DNA of 64,000 nt from Pseudoalteromonas sp. XI10 (GTDB lineage: Bacteria > Pseudomonadota > Gammaproteobacteria > Enterobacterales > Alteromonadaceae). The stretch is from contig NZ_LOPY01000050.1 of NCBI RefSeq assembly GCF_001469895.1, positions 62,001-126,000 of the forward strand. Reading direction: 5' to 3'. Both the position numbers and the translations under genes were made by a program. Positions 24,800-33,230 of this stretch are shown here, in pieces (within the stretch, counting starts at the first letter, position 1; every line of letters starts with the position of its first letter). The notes beneath the pieces were generated by a model. The model saw only the letters and a list, made by a program, of their open reading frames with translations. It ran no database searches and was not told the origin of the DNA.

Positions 24800-25747
24800 A
24801 TGCCAGCCAGTTTATGCTTAATTATCGCGACCTTTTTATGGGGTAGCTCTTACATTGCTTTAAAGCATGCAATCAATGTTTATGATCCTGTGTTAGTGAT
24901 ATTTTTAAGAATGCTAACCACGTTATTGATTAGCTTATGTTTATGGCGCTATATAATCCGCTTTGAGTTTAAAGCAGGTGACTGGAAGTACTTAATTGGT
25001 ATGTCGCTGGCTGAGCCTTGCTTTTATTATTTATTTGAAGGGCATGCCCTTGAATATACTTCGGCATCGCAAGCAGGGGTAATTGTTTCTTGCTTACCTA
25101 TTATCGTCGCTATTTTGGCGTTCTTAATATTAAAAGAGTACATCAGTAAAGCCATCGTCGTTGGTTTTACCTTGTGTATTGGTGGCAGTATTTTATTAAC
25201 GCTATTATCACCAAGCACAGAGCAAGCCCCTAACCCACTGCTTGGTAACTTTTTAGAGTTGATGGCGATGGTTTGCGCCGCGTTTTATACCGTGAGCGTA
25301 AAACACTTAGTCGCTCGTTACTCACCGCTGACTTTAATAGCAATCCAAGGGTTTAGCGGTAGCTTATTCTTTGCGCCATTTTTATTTTTCATCGAACTAC
25401 CCAGCGAAAATCAGCATGATTTAAGTGCCCTTCTGAGCATTTTATATTTAGGCTCATGTGTCACTTTAGGTGGCTATGGCATGTACAATTACGCCATCAG
25501 TAAAGTGTCGGTGTTAACCGCTGCTGCTTACTCAAACCTCATTCCAATTTTTGCGTTAATTTTGTCTGCCATTTTACTTGGCGAAGTACTGACACTTTGG
25601 CAATGGGTGAGTATTGCGGTGGTATTTGCCGGTGTTATTGTTAGCCAACGTCATCAAGAGCTCAAAGTTGAAGTCGACGACGATAATTTATCAGCCGACA
25701 CCAATAGCCTAAACTCAGTCCCAGAAGCCAATGAGTCAAAAGGATAA
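24800..25747 (+). CDS. EamA/DMT-superfamily transporter
   Basis: The 315-residue protein has about ten hydrophobic helices arranged as two EamA repeats; ATFLWGSSYIALKHA starts the first and LLGNFLELMAMVCAAFYTVS the second. Such transporters export or exchange small metabolites in the inner membrane; the substrate cannot be told. The C-terminal hydrophilic tail (about 30 residues, acidic then Ser/Asn-rich) is encoded in DNA that also encodes the end of the sortase gene on the opposite strand: a 94-base convergent overlap, unusually long for this window. Confidence 0.88.
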   Translation: MPASLCLIIATFLWGSSYIALKHAINVYDPVLVIFLRMLTTLLISLCLWRYIIRFEFKAGDWKYLIGMSLAEPCFYYLFEGHALEYTSASQAGVIVSCLPIIVAILAFLILKEYISKAIVVGFTLCIGGSILLTLLSPSTEQAPNPLLGNFLELMAMVCAAFYTVSVKHLVARYSPLTLIAIQGFSGSLFFAPFLFFIELPSENQHDLSALLSILYLGSCVTLGGYGMYNYAISKVSVLTAAAYSNLIPIFALILSAILLGEVLTLWQWVSIAVVFAGVIVSQRHQELKVEVDDDNLSADTNSLNSVPEANESKG

Positions 25748-26253
25748 CAGGTTAATAAATAAAGGCCTGATTGTGCTAAAAACCCTTGTTCACTTTGATG
25801 AATAACATCAATGCTGCGAACTTGATAGTGTTCAATCTGGCCATTTTGCAACTGCACACTGAACTGCTCACCCACTTCGACATGTTTTAGAAATGCAAAG
25901 TGGGTGTCGTTATGACCAGCTATTAACACCCCTTTTGAGCTGCCAAGTTCACCGCTTGGCAAAAAATGCCCGGGGGCAAACGCGAGGTTTCGCCCCGATG
26001 CACCAGCAAGTACAGTCAACTCTTGCTGCTGACTTGGCCAATTTATGTGTGCAGTAACATAACCATCGGCGTAAAACCAAGGCCTTACTTGCTGATTAGG
26101 ACTTTGCAAAGCTTGCTGCCAAGCAGAGTCAATCAATGCCTGTGCCAGCCAAGCTTTCGCCTGCATATAGCCACCATTAACAAACAATGCGGTGCCAAGT
26201 AAGGCGCTGCAAACTGGCAGCGCTTTTTTTAGCGTCGCCATTGCCATAACCAT
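25654..26253 (-). CDS. class GN sortase of the dedicated proteobacterial sortase system
   Basis: The 199-residue protein has one N-terminal membrane helix (about 9-27) and a periplasmic sortase domain. The catalytic triad is visible as His114 (IAGHNDTHF), Cys169 (LLTCYPF) and Arg182 (EFRLLV). It fits the marine proteobacterial sortase class, which cuts an LPxT-like motif in one dedicated substrate. The start overlaps the substrate gene's end by 25 bases; alternative in-frame ATGs are at 26247 and 26241. Downstream come no other minus-strand system genes. It forms an operon with the substrate and probably PdsO. Confidence 0.92.
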   Translation of the reverse strand: MVMAMATLKKALPVCSALLGTALFVNGGYMQAKAWLAQALIDSAWQQALQSPNQQVRPWFYADGYVTAHINWPSQQQELTVLAGASGRNLAFAPGHFLPSGELGSSKGVLIAGHNDTHFAFLKHVEVGEQFSVQLQNGQIEHYQVRSIDVIHQSEQGFLAQSGLYLLTCYPFDSLASGTEFRLLVSADKLSSSTSTLSS

Positions 26254-28214
26254 GAGAATGTAAGCAGCAACAACCCAAGTAGCATAAACACTCGGCTTTG
26301 TCCGTCGGTTTGCGGTAGCGTCATACCGTTAGGGAGTTTGTTTCGTACTTGCATTGAACGCTCTGCAATCTCATTACCCGCGTAGTTATCAACTGCAATA
26401 AAGGCCGTAAAAGGGCTAAGTAAATGGTGCTGAAGTGCCAATGCTTCTACTTCTGCTCGTACCGTTTGTTTTTCGTTGTAAAGCAGCAGCGATTTAATTT
26501 TTTGTCTGGCCCAGAGTCTAGCGATACCTTCGCCATTTGCGGCATTGGCTGTTGCTAAATTAATCGTCATTGGCCCTGTGTTTGTCTGCCCTTTTAAGGT
26601 TAAGTGCTGATTACCACCAAGCTTCACTGCAACCAAAACTGGCTCTGAAAAATACAAGTCAGGTAAAGGTGATGGCCAATACTCAAGTGCTGCTTTGTCG
26701 CCCTCAAGAGCAAGTTCTGTAACAGCGGGATGCGCCAGCTTATCAAAAAGTAGCTGCATTTTTGGCTGTACTTGGCTGGTGCTACTAATAAACGTGAATG
26801 TACCACGGCCAATATCAGCAGCTCTGGTCATAAAAAAGCTATTAGGCGCGCTACCAATACCGACGGTAAAGAGTCGGCTGTCACCTAAATCTGTTTGAAT
26901 TTGTTTAAATAGCTGCGTTTCGTTACCCACACTGCCATCGGTTAAAAACACCACCTGGCGTACAAAACCATCATGCTGTTTACCATCAAGTACCTGAGTC
27001 AGTGCTTTTGCGATTTCGGTGCCGCCATCAGCTTGTAAGCCATAAATAAAACGCTCTGCACGGCGAATGTTAAAGTCATTGGCAATCATTGGCGTGTCAC
27101 TTAATACCGACACTTCGTTATCAAAGCCTATGATGTTAAAGCTGTCGTTTTCATCCAATAACGAAAGGGCATAAAACAAGGCTTGTTTGGCCTGCTCCAT
27201 TGATTGGCCATGCATTGAACCAGAGGTATCAACAACAAACACCATTTCGCGAGGAAGTCGAGCTTGCGAGGTAAAGTGATCGCTTGGCGGTACTAACATC
27301 AGTAAACCATATTCTTGCCCTGCTACTGTTTCGGTAAAAAATGCAGCCTGTGAGTGGGCTTTATCAAGGGGTTTAAATGTCAGCTCAAAGTCTCTATCCA
27401 TTGGAACATCACGATTAAGTGATAATTGATAGCGACCAAAGCTTGGGTTATCGATTTGCATGCCCGCTAAATTAGCGCTGATATCACTGAGTTCAAGGCC
27501 AATATCCATCGCAATAGCAAGATTTAGGCTCGCATCAGACTCTTGGCTTTGCGCACGATGAAAAACAGGCTTTAGCCACGCTGATGCCATTTGCGCTGTG
27601 TTAGCTGTTGCTTCGTTCTGTTGTTCTATTTGCTCATTTTGCTGTAGTTCTGCCGTTAATGGTTCGTAGCGCGGCGTAATAGTGGTTGGAAAACGCAATG
27701 AAAACACACCATCTCGAAAACCGATTATCTCTTGGTATTGCAAGGTAATTTCAATCTCTTCCCCTGCTCCAATGTTTGCCACATCAGTAGAGAAAATATT
27801 CGCACGTTGCTGACGAACTAAAGCGGCGCGTTTTCCCTGTCTTTGAGCTTGCACAAATTGCTGTTCTGCCTGCTGCTTAAGGGCAATGTTACCGGTGATA
27901 ATGCGCTCACCAATTTGCATTTGCATAGCATGAACTGCGCTTTCATCTGGTAACGGAAACACATAGCGGGCATTTACTGCAAACGGGTGCGGGTTTTGAT
28001 AACGTTGTTTAACAACTACATGATTAATAAGCCCAGTGAGCGTCATAGTGACATCGTTTTTCACTAATAAGCCCGACGACACTTGGCTATTTGAATCATC
28101 ATAAAATCGCAGTTCGGCACTGGCATTGGCCGCAAATGCAGGGTTAACTGCATAACCTAATAAGAGGATAAAAAGGCTCCCAAAAAGGAGCCTTTTGGTA
28201 CGGTTACTCAACAT
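26229..28214 (-). CDS. sortase substrate: VIT and von Willebrand A domain surface protein
   Basis: The 661-residue protein has a signal peptide, an N-terminal VIT domain (about 35-165; QRYQNPHPFAVNARYVFPLP), a vWA domain with MIDAS motif DTSGSM near residue 325, and a sorting tail: LPQTD (residues 633-637), a hydrophobic helix and a WQWRR end. It matches the marine proteobacterial sortase target family, in which one vWA protein is encoded beside its sortase. GGAGT (complement of bases near 28225) precedes the ATG. A perfect terminator-like hairpin lies within codons 7-15 (see 28171-28196). It is probably anchored at the cell envelope by the adjacent sortase; its ligand is unknown. Confidence 0.92.
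   Translation of the reverse strand: MLSNRTKRLLFGSLFILLLGYAVNPAFAANASAELRFYDDSNSQVSSGLLVKNDVTMTLTGLINHVVVKQRYQNPHPFAVNARYVFPLPDESAVHAMQMQIGERIITGNIALKQQAEQQFVQAQRQGKRAALVRQQRANIFSTDVANIGAGEEIEITLQYQEIIGFRDGVFSLRFPTTITPRYEPLTAELQQNEQIEQQNEATANTAQMASAWLKPVFHRAQSQESDASLNLAIAMDIGLELSDISANLAGMQIDNPSFGRYQLSLNRDVPMDRDFELTFKPLDKAHSQAAFFTETVAGQEYGLLMLVPPSDHFTSQARLPREMVFVVDTSGSMHGQSMEQAKQALFYALSLLDENDSFNIIGFDNEVSVLSDTPMIANDFNIRRAERFIYGLQADGGTEIAKALTQVLDGKQHDGFVRQVVFLTDGSVGNETQLFKQIQTDLGDSRLFTVGIGSAPNSFFMTRAADIGRGTFTFISSTSQVQPKMQLLFDKLAHPAVTELALEGDKAALEYWPSPLPDLYFSEPVLVAVKLGGNQHLTLKGQTNTGPMTINLATANAANGEGIARLWARQKIKSLLLYNEKQTVRAEVEALALQHHLLSPFTAFIAVDNYAGNEIAERSMQVRNKLPNGMTLPQTDGQSRVFMLLGLLLLTFSWLWQWRR
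28171..28196 (-). promoter_or_regulatory. terminator-like hairpin inside the sortase substrate coding sequence
   Basis: AAAAGGCTCC (28171-28180) and GGAGCCTTTT (28187-28196) form a perfect 10-bp stem with a six-base loop. On the coding strand the GC-rich part is followed by TTTTTAT, the form of an intrinsic terminator. It begins about 18 bases after the ATG at 28214, in the signal-peptide codons. It may act as an attenuator that translating ribosomes suppress. Confidence 0.6.
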
Positions 28215-28240
28215 AATATGTCACTCCATCGACCGATGAA

Positions 28241-28978
28241 TTAGTGGTTACTTTGTGCTGTACGTAAGCTACTTTGTGACACAGGGCGTGTCGTTAAGGT
28301 TACGCGGCGGTCAAACACGTTGTCTTCGTAGTTATTTGAATCGGCAACACTTTGCTGCTCACCAAAGGCAGTTGCGGTTAAGCGCGTATGAGGCACACCT
28401 TGTTTAATTAAGTAGCTTTGCACTGCATTTACACGCTGCTTTGAAAGCATTAAATTAGCCAATTCATCACCACGCTGATCTGCAAAGCCATTTAAGTCGA
28501 TAGCCAAATTTGGCTGGGCAATCAATAACTGCGCGACTTTGTCGAGTTGATTAGCAAAGTGTGGGGCAATTTCGCTAGAGCCGGTTTTAAACTGTACCGT
28601 CATCGCCAATAAGGTGTTCAATTGGGCTTGTAGTAACTGCTCTTTTTCGTCAGCTAATAATTCAAGCTGCTCACTTAGGGCGGCGTTATCGGCAATCACT
28701 TGTTGGTAATCAGCGGTTTGCTCCTTCATGACAACTAATGCGTGAGCTTGTTCATCAATGGTGTTGTCTGCCGCTTCTTTTTCGCCAATTAAGCCACCAG
28801 CAAACGCGCCAATAAATGCCCCCACTGGGCCGCCGACTATGCCGCCAACAACTGCGCCAGCACCTAAGCCAATGGCTGTTTCTTTTGGTGTTTCTTGTTT
28901 ACTTTGACTCGCAGCATCTGCAAAAGGGGCTACAGATACAGCAGATGTAATAACAGCGGCAATAATTAATTTTTTCAT
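28241..28978 (-). CDS. pdsO: PdsO, sortase-associated OmpA-family protein
   Basis: The 245-residue protein has a signal peptide (ending FADAASQ), a glycine-zipper segment (about 35-68; GAGAVVGGIVGGPVGAFIGAF is the type of sequence), a coiled-coil-like stretch (about 75-125) and an OmpA-like peptidoglycan-binding domain (about 130-235; DLNGFADQRGD, LSKQRVNAVQSYL). Position just before the sortase substrate gene (26 bases) identifies it as PdsO of the dedicated sortase system. It probably links the substrate or sortase complex to peptidoglycan or the outer membrane; this is inferred. Confidence 0.88.
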   Translation of the reverse strand: MKKLIIAAVITSAVSVAPFADAASQSKQETPKETAIGLGAGAVVGGIVGGPVGAFIGAFAGGLIGEKEAADNTIDEQAHALVVMKEQTADYQQVIADNAALSEQLELLADEKEQLLQAQLNTLLAMTVQFKTGSSEIAPHFANQLDKVAQLLIAQPNLAIDLNGFADQRGDELANLMLSKQRVNAVQSYLIKQGVPHTRLTATAFGEQQSVADSNNYEDNVFDRRVTLTTRPVSQSSLRTAQSNH

Positions 28979-29197
28979 GGTTTAATCCTTTTTCTACTTA
29001 ATTGCTTGGCAACATTGGTTGGTGTTGCGAACTTGGTATGGAGCTATTAAAACAAGTCGAAATGGCAATAAAGGGGATCAAAAAAGGCAAACTGCTGAGC
29101 AATTGTGGCAGAAAAATGGCAATCGCGTTTTTGCCAGTACGCAAGGCAAAAAATTAGGTATAGTTCGCTATAGAAAGAATTTAAGTAAGTATTAACA

Positions 29198-29887
29198 ATG
29201 AAGAAAATAGCAATCGTTGAAGATGAAACAGCAATCCGCGAAAACTACACAGAAATGCTCAGCGCTCAGGGCTATCAGGTTGTAGGCTTTGCTGACAGAG
29301 CCAGTGCTGAACTGGCATTTAGTCAATCTTTACCTGATTTAGCCATTGTTGATATTGGCCTTGGCCATGAAGTGGATGGTGGTTTTTTACTTTGCCAAAC
29401 ATTACGCAATCTTTCTAAAACCTTACCGATTATATTTTTAACCGCCCGCGATAGCGAAATTGATACTGTATGTGGCCTGCGCATGGGGGCTGACGATTAC
29501 TTAACCAAAGACATCAGTATGGCGCACCTTGCTGCTCGAATTGGCGCACTGTTTAGACGCCTTGATGCCTTTGACCAACCTGCCGATCAAACCGCTCTTT
29601 TGCATCGCGGCCCGTTAAAGTTAGATACTCAGCGCATGCAGGTTTTTTGGCAAGAGCAACTGGTTGATTTAACTGTGACAGAATTTTGGATGGTACATTC
29701 GCTTGCACAGCGCCCAGGCCATGTAAAAAGCCGCAACGAATTAATGAGTGATGCCAAGATTTATGTTGATGACAGCACTATTACTTCACACGTAAAACGT
29801 ATTCGTAAAAAATTTATTGCTTTAGATGGTGCATTTGACTGCATTGATACCGTTTACGGTATGGGTTATCGCTGGGAGCAAGCTTAA
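29198..29887 (+). CDS. pdsR: PdsR, sortase-system response regulator
   Basis: The 229-residue OmpR-type regulator has receiver residues VEDE, phosphoacceptor Asp52 (LAIVDIGLG), FLTARD and the lysine of YLTKD, then a winged-helix domain (SHVKRIRKKF, DTVYGMGYRW). It is transcribed divergently from pdsO, with about 220 bases between them that should hold both promoters. Its stop overlaps the kinase start as TAATG. The neighbourhood identifies it as the regulator dedicated to the sortase system. It probably controls the pdsO-substrate-sortase transcription unit. Confidence 0.9.
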   Translation: MKKIAIVEDETAIRENYTEMLSAQGYQVVGFADRASAELAFSQSLPDLAIVDIGLGHEVDGGFLLCQTLRNLSKTLPIIFLTARDSEIDTVCGLRMGADDYLTKDISMAHLAARIGALFRRLDAFDQPADQTALLHRGPLKLDTQRMQVFWQEQLVDLTVTEFWMVHSLAQRPGHVKSRNELMSDAKIYVDDSTITSHVKRIRKKFIALDGAFDCIDTVYGMGYRWEQA

Positions 29888-32013
29888 TGCTGCGTTTGGG
29901 GCTTAGAACAAAGTTTATTTTCTTATCCTGCTTTTTATTTTTATTGCCTTGGCTTGGCTATGAATATGTTTGGGAAATGGAAAAGTTCTTAAGACAAGGG
30001 CAAGAAAAGACCTTAGTGGGCACCACCCGCGCACTCGCAACCGCATTACATGAGCGCCCTGCTTTGTTTGACTCACAAACCAACTTTTTAGATCAAGTTG
30101 TGAAGGGCCGAGATTTATATGCTTACAACCTAAATAACCCGATTCAGCTTGATGGTAAATTGTCGGAGTGGCAGCCTTATCAAAGCTTATTTTGGCATTA
30201 TGACAAGCGCTACTTACAAGGGCTAAGCAATGAGCATCAAGAAAGTGATCTAAGTTTTGATCACATGGTAGGCAAGTACGAAAACTACCTTTATGCGGCA
30301 TTTAAAGTCACTGACAGCTCACTGGTGTATCGTGCTAAAAATGTGCTTAGCTTTACCCGTAATGATCACTTACAGATCATGTTAAAAACACCTGAAGGTG
30401 AATTTAAAAGTTATGTGGTGGCCGCCCGCCAAGATGGTTGGGTTAATGCCTTTGACGCCACAACACAGGAGCCGGTCACTAAAATCCAAGGCTATTTTAA
30501 AAGCACCGACACGGGTTACAACATAGAACTGCGTTTTCCGCTTTCGATGCTAGGTAATAAGCTTGGTTTTGCGATTGAAGATTGGGATGAAGACAAGGTT
30601 GAGCCTCAGCTAATGTCGACCTCAAACCTACAAAACCCCAATGATATCGGCTCAGTTTTAGTGCCTTCACCAGAAATTAACCGTATTTTGAAAGGTATGG
30701 GCCATAGTGGTAGTCGAATTTGGGTCGTCGATAACCACCACCGTGTACTTGCGCAATCAGGCTCAATTCATCATGCCGATGGCGTTTGGGCAGACGGCCT
30801 AAAAGATGCGCCGGCAACAACATGGTGGCAACGCTTTGAGCAAGATTACTTACACCCTATTTACTATAAAATTTTAACTCGCCCAGAAAATGAGTTCATT
30901 GATACCTTACATGATGTCGCTGCGATGCAAGGTACTCATATTGCTAGTGCTTTAAATGGTAAACCCGCATCATCATGGCGCTTAACCCCAGATAACAAAG
31001 CCGTTATATTATCGGCGGCCTACCCTATTTGGATCCAAGATAAAGTCATTGGTGCAGTAATAGCAGAAGAGACCACCAACGGCGTGCGCACCCTACGTAA
31101 TAAATCGTTAGAGAAGCTATTTAATGTCATTTTAGCGGTGATGCTTGTTGGTACTGTGACGCTATTCTTTTTTGCTTCAAGAATTTCCAGCCGTATTCGC
31201 CGCTTACGTGACAATGCCGAGCAAGCCATTGATGCCCAAGGACGGATCACCGGCAAAATTACTTATGCCGATTCGAATGACGAAATTGGTGACCTTTCTC
31301 GCAGCTTTGCCAACATTGTTAGCCGTTTAAGTGGTTATACTGATTACTTAGAAAATATGTCATCACGACTCTCCCATGAGCTGCGTACGCCTGTGGCTGT
31401 TGTACGCTCATCACTTGAAAATTTACAAATGCAGCCGCAATCTGAACTGAGTCAAAAATACCTCGACCGTGCTAGTGAAGGGGTTGAACGGTTGGGCAAA
31501 ATAATAACCACCATGAGCGAAGCAACGCGCCTTGAACAAAGTATTCAAAGCGCCGAAGCTGAAGAGTTTGACCTGACCAAGGTGATCACCGGCTGCATGC
31601 AAGGCTATCAAATAACCTATGGTGAAAGCCTGTTTACCTTGTCACTTTGTAAAGAGCCGTTAAATGTTAGTGGCGCTCCTGAGTTTATTGCGCAATTACT
31701 CGATAAGCTCATCAACAATGCACTTGAGTTTAAAACCGCGCAAAGCACAATTTCAGTCAGCTTAACCAAGCAAGAGCAGCATGCATTATTAAAAATCAGC
31801 AACCAAGGGCCTTTGCTCCCTGACGGTTTAGTTGAACATATTTTCGACTCAATGGTCTCGGTGAGAAGTCAGCAACATCAACAGCAGCCCCACTTGGGTT
31901 TAGGTCTTTATATTGTAAGGCTTATTTGCGATTACCATCACGGTAAAGTATTGGCAGAAAATTTGGATGATGGCACAGGTGTTGTGTTCACTGTGGACCT
32001 GCCTATTAAATAA
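29887..32013 (+). CDS. pdsS: PdsS, sortase-system histidine kinase
   Basis: The 708-residue kinase has an N-terminal membrane helix (about 9-27), a large periplasmic region whose first part (about 84-235) resembles a CBM9-like carbohydrate-binding domain (IQLDGKLSEW, FTRNDHLQIML, GYNIELRFPLSML), a second membrane helix at about 415-435, HAMP, the H box RLSHELRTPVAVV with His497, and an ATPase domain (LLDKLINNALEF, LGLGLYIVRL). The size and CBM9-like sensor are typical of the dedicated sortase-system kinase. The signal may be a glycan, which is inference. Confidence 0.9.
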   Translation: MLRLGLRTKFIFLSCFLFLLPWLGYEYVWEMEKFLRQGQEKTLVGTTRALATALHERPALFDSQTNFLDQVVKGRDLYAYNLNNPIQLDGKLSEWQPYQSLFWHYDKRYLQGLSNEHQESDLSFDHMVGKYENYLYAAFKVTDSSLVYRAKNVLSFTRNDHLQIMLKTPEGEFKSYVVAARQDGWVNAFDATTQEPVTKIQGYFKSTDTGYNIELRFPLSMLGNKLGFAIEDWDEDKVEPQLMSTSNLQNPNDIGSVLVPSPEINRILKGMGHSGSRIWVVDNHHRVLAQSGSIHHADGVWADGLKDAPATTWWQRFEQDYLHPIYYKILTRPENEFIDTLHDVAAMQGTHIASALNGKPASSWRLTPDNKAVILSAAYPIWIQDKVIGAVIAEETTNGVRTLRNKSLEKLFNVILAVMLVGTVTLFFFASRISSRIRRLRDNAEQAIDAQGRITGKITYADSNDEIGDLSRSFANIVSRLSGYTDYLENMSSRLSHELRTPVAVVRSSLENLQMQPQSELSQKYLDRASEGVERLGKIITTMSEATRLEQSIQSAEAEEFDLTKVITGCMQGYQITYGESLFTLSLCKEPLNVSGAPEFIAQLLDKLINNALEFKTAQSTISVSLTKQEQHALLKISNQGPLLPDGLVEHIFDSMVSVRSQQHQQQPHLGLGLYIVRLICDYHHGKVLAENLDDGTGVVFTVDLPIK

Positions 32014-32126
32014 GCACATTTGCGTTACATATGATTACAGTTTAATGACTGGGTATTCACCGATAATTCAGATTACAGGACGTAATATTTGTAATACAAA
32101 AGGCAAATTATACTTTGGAGGGCATC

Positions 32127-32297
32127 ATGCAATCTGGATTACAACGTGAAGAGATTGAGTTCATTATGGGGTTATTTAGCTATAATGAAGCAACCGATAA
32201 ACCAGCGGCCCCAAAAAAGCAGCCTGTAAAAGCTGACACTAAAAAAATTGATACAGCGCAATATAAAGCAAACTACAAAGCAACTTATTTGACCTGA
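32127..32297 (+). CDS. 56-residue hypothetical protein
   Basis: The ORF starts at ATG 32127 behind an excellent ribosome binding site, GGAGG at 32117-32121, five bases before the start. The product begins MQSGLQREEIEFIMGLFSYN and continues with a Lys/Ala/Pro-rich, probably disordered second half ending YKANYKATYLT. No membrane helix or known domain is seen. It lies after pdsS by about 110 bases and before a small membrane protein. I do not recognise the family; the strong ribosome binding site is the main evidence that it is translated. Confidence 0.55.
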   Translation: MQSGLQREEIEFIMGLFSYNEATDKPAAPKKQPVKADTKKIDTAQYKANYKATYLT

Positions 32298-32309
32298 GTA
32301 AGGCGAGAT

Positions 32310-32350
32310 CATTACAATGGCGCACCTTTGGAATATAACGCCTTGTAATG
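32310..32350 (+). promoter_or_regulatory. hairpin enclosing the start codon of the next gene
   Basis: CATTACAATGGCG (32310-32322) can pair with CGCCTTGTAATG (32339-32350) with one bulge. The last three bases of the right arm are the ATG of the 69-residue membrane protein. No Shine-Dalgarno sequence lies within 12 bases of that ATG, so translation may depend on opening this structure. Confidence 0.35.
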
Positions 32351-32557
32351 AAAAAACACTCACCTAAAAAAGAACTGATTTTACTGCCCGTTTTATTCGT
32401 GGCTATTTTACTTTGTGTTGCAGGTCACTTCCTACTCCAGCCTAACTATCAAGACAGCCATACCGTTGAGTATTTACTTGCTGCACTGCCATTTGCCTTA
32501 TTTGGATTAGTGATTATCGCCTTTAAAGTTGCCAGTAAAAACGATAACCAAGAATAG
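32348..32557 (+). CDS. small two-helix membrane protein, hypothetical
   Basis: The 69-residue protein has a basic N-terminus (MKKHSPKKE) and two hydrophobic helices (about residues 10-30 and 41-60), giving a hairpin topology in the inner membrane with both ends in the cytoplasm. I do not recognise the family. The start codon is embedded in a hairpin and lacks a clear ribosome binding site. A MITE-like repeat begins four bases after the stop codon. Confidence 0.5.
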   Translation: MKKHSPKKELILLPVLFVAILLCVAGHFLLQPNYQDSHTVEYLLAALPFALFGLVIIAFKVASKNDNQE

Positions 32558-32560
32558 CTT

Positions 32561-32722
32561 ATACCAATTCGCTTAATTAAGTGGTCTATTTTGAGGCAAG
32601 AAAACCTCGTTGATAGCAAGGCAAACATTTCGTTATTTAGTTGTTCTAAATCAGAAATTTTTAACGCAGGTAGCGACAGGTTTAATCCCTCAAAATGATT
32701 AAGTATTATTGCGGATTGGTAT
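32561..32722. repeat. MITE-like element with terminal inverted repeats
   Basis: A 162-bp noncoding element is bounded by ATACCAATTCGC (32561-32572) and GCGGATTGGTAT (32711-32722), inverted copies matching at 11 of 12 positions. Further in, the left arm TATTTTGAGG and right arm CCTCAAAATG continue the inverted relation, so the RNA or single strand would fold back. There is no ORF. The right end touches the stop codon of the DUF1543 gene. I recall similar ATACCAAT-ended dispersed repeats in Pseudoalteromonas and Shewanella, but copy number cannot be checked here. Confidence 0.65.
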
Positions 32723-33222
32723 TACAGAACGTGATAGCCAAACCAATCGGGCTTCATTGCTTGAGCTTGCCCGCTTGGCGTTAATTTTATTGATAAGTTG
32801 CTATCTAACAAATCAATCGCAAAACAATCGTCTACATCGTGTAAATCATCTTTATGAAGATGAGTCATTCCAGCCAATAAAGACTCTTTAGCGCGTTGCT
32901 TTGCTTCTTCACTGCTACGCGCAACGTACAATGCAAAATCATGTTGTTCAGCAAGGCTATCTGCTCTATAGGCACCTAAGTTCACAAAATATAATTTTTC
33001 GGCTTGGTGATGCGCAGTATCAACCACTTCGACCTGATAGCCATCGATGTGCTGAATTTGCATGTAGCTATCCATGTGCACATTGCTTTTATCACCCACC
33101 CATTGTGCTTTTAATTTTGAATAGGTTTGTTCAATGTTATCACCTACGACAAATCGAACGTCGTGCATTTCAATGTGACAACCTTGAATACGACCGCCCA
33201 GATAGACTAAAAAAAGCGCCAT
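32722..33222 (-). CDS. DUF1543 family protein
   Basis: The 166-residue protein starts MALFLVYLGGRIQGCHIEMHDVRFVVG, the typical opening of DUF1543 proteins, and appears to contain two related halves (KLYFVNLGAY in the second mirrors the first). No signal peptide or membrane helix is seen, so it is cytoplasmic. Its stop codon TAA uses the last base of the MITE-like repeat. It starts nine bases before the end of glrR on the same strand, so it may be a distal part of that operon. Function is unknown. Confidence 0.75.
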   Translation of the reverse strand: MALFLVYLGGRIQGCHIEMHDVRFVVGDNIEQTYSKLKAQWVGDKSNVHMDSYMQIQHIDGYQVEVVDTAHHQAEKLYFVNLGAYRADSLAEQHDFALYVARSSEEAKQRAKESLLAGMTHLHKDDLHDVDDCFAIDLLDSNLSIKLTPSGQAQAMKPDWFGYHVL

Positions 33223-33230
33223 GTTTTTCC

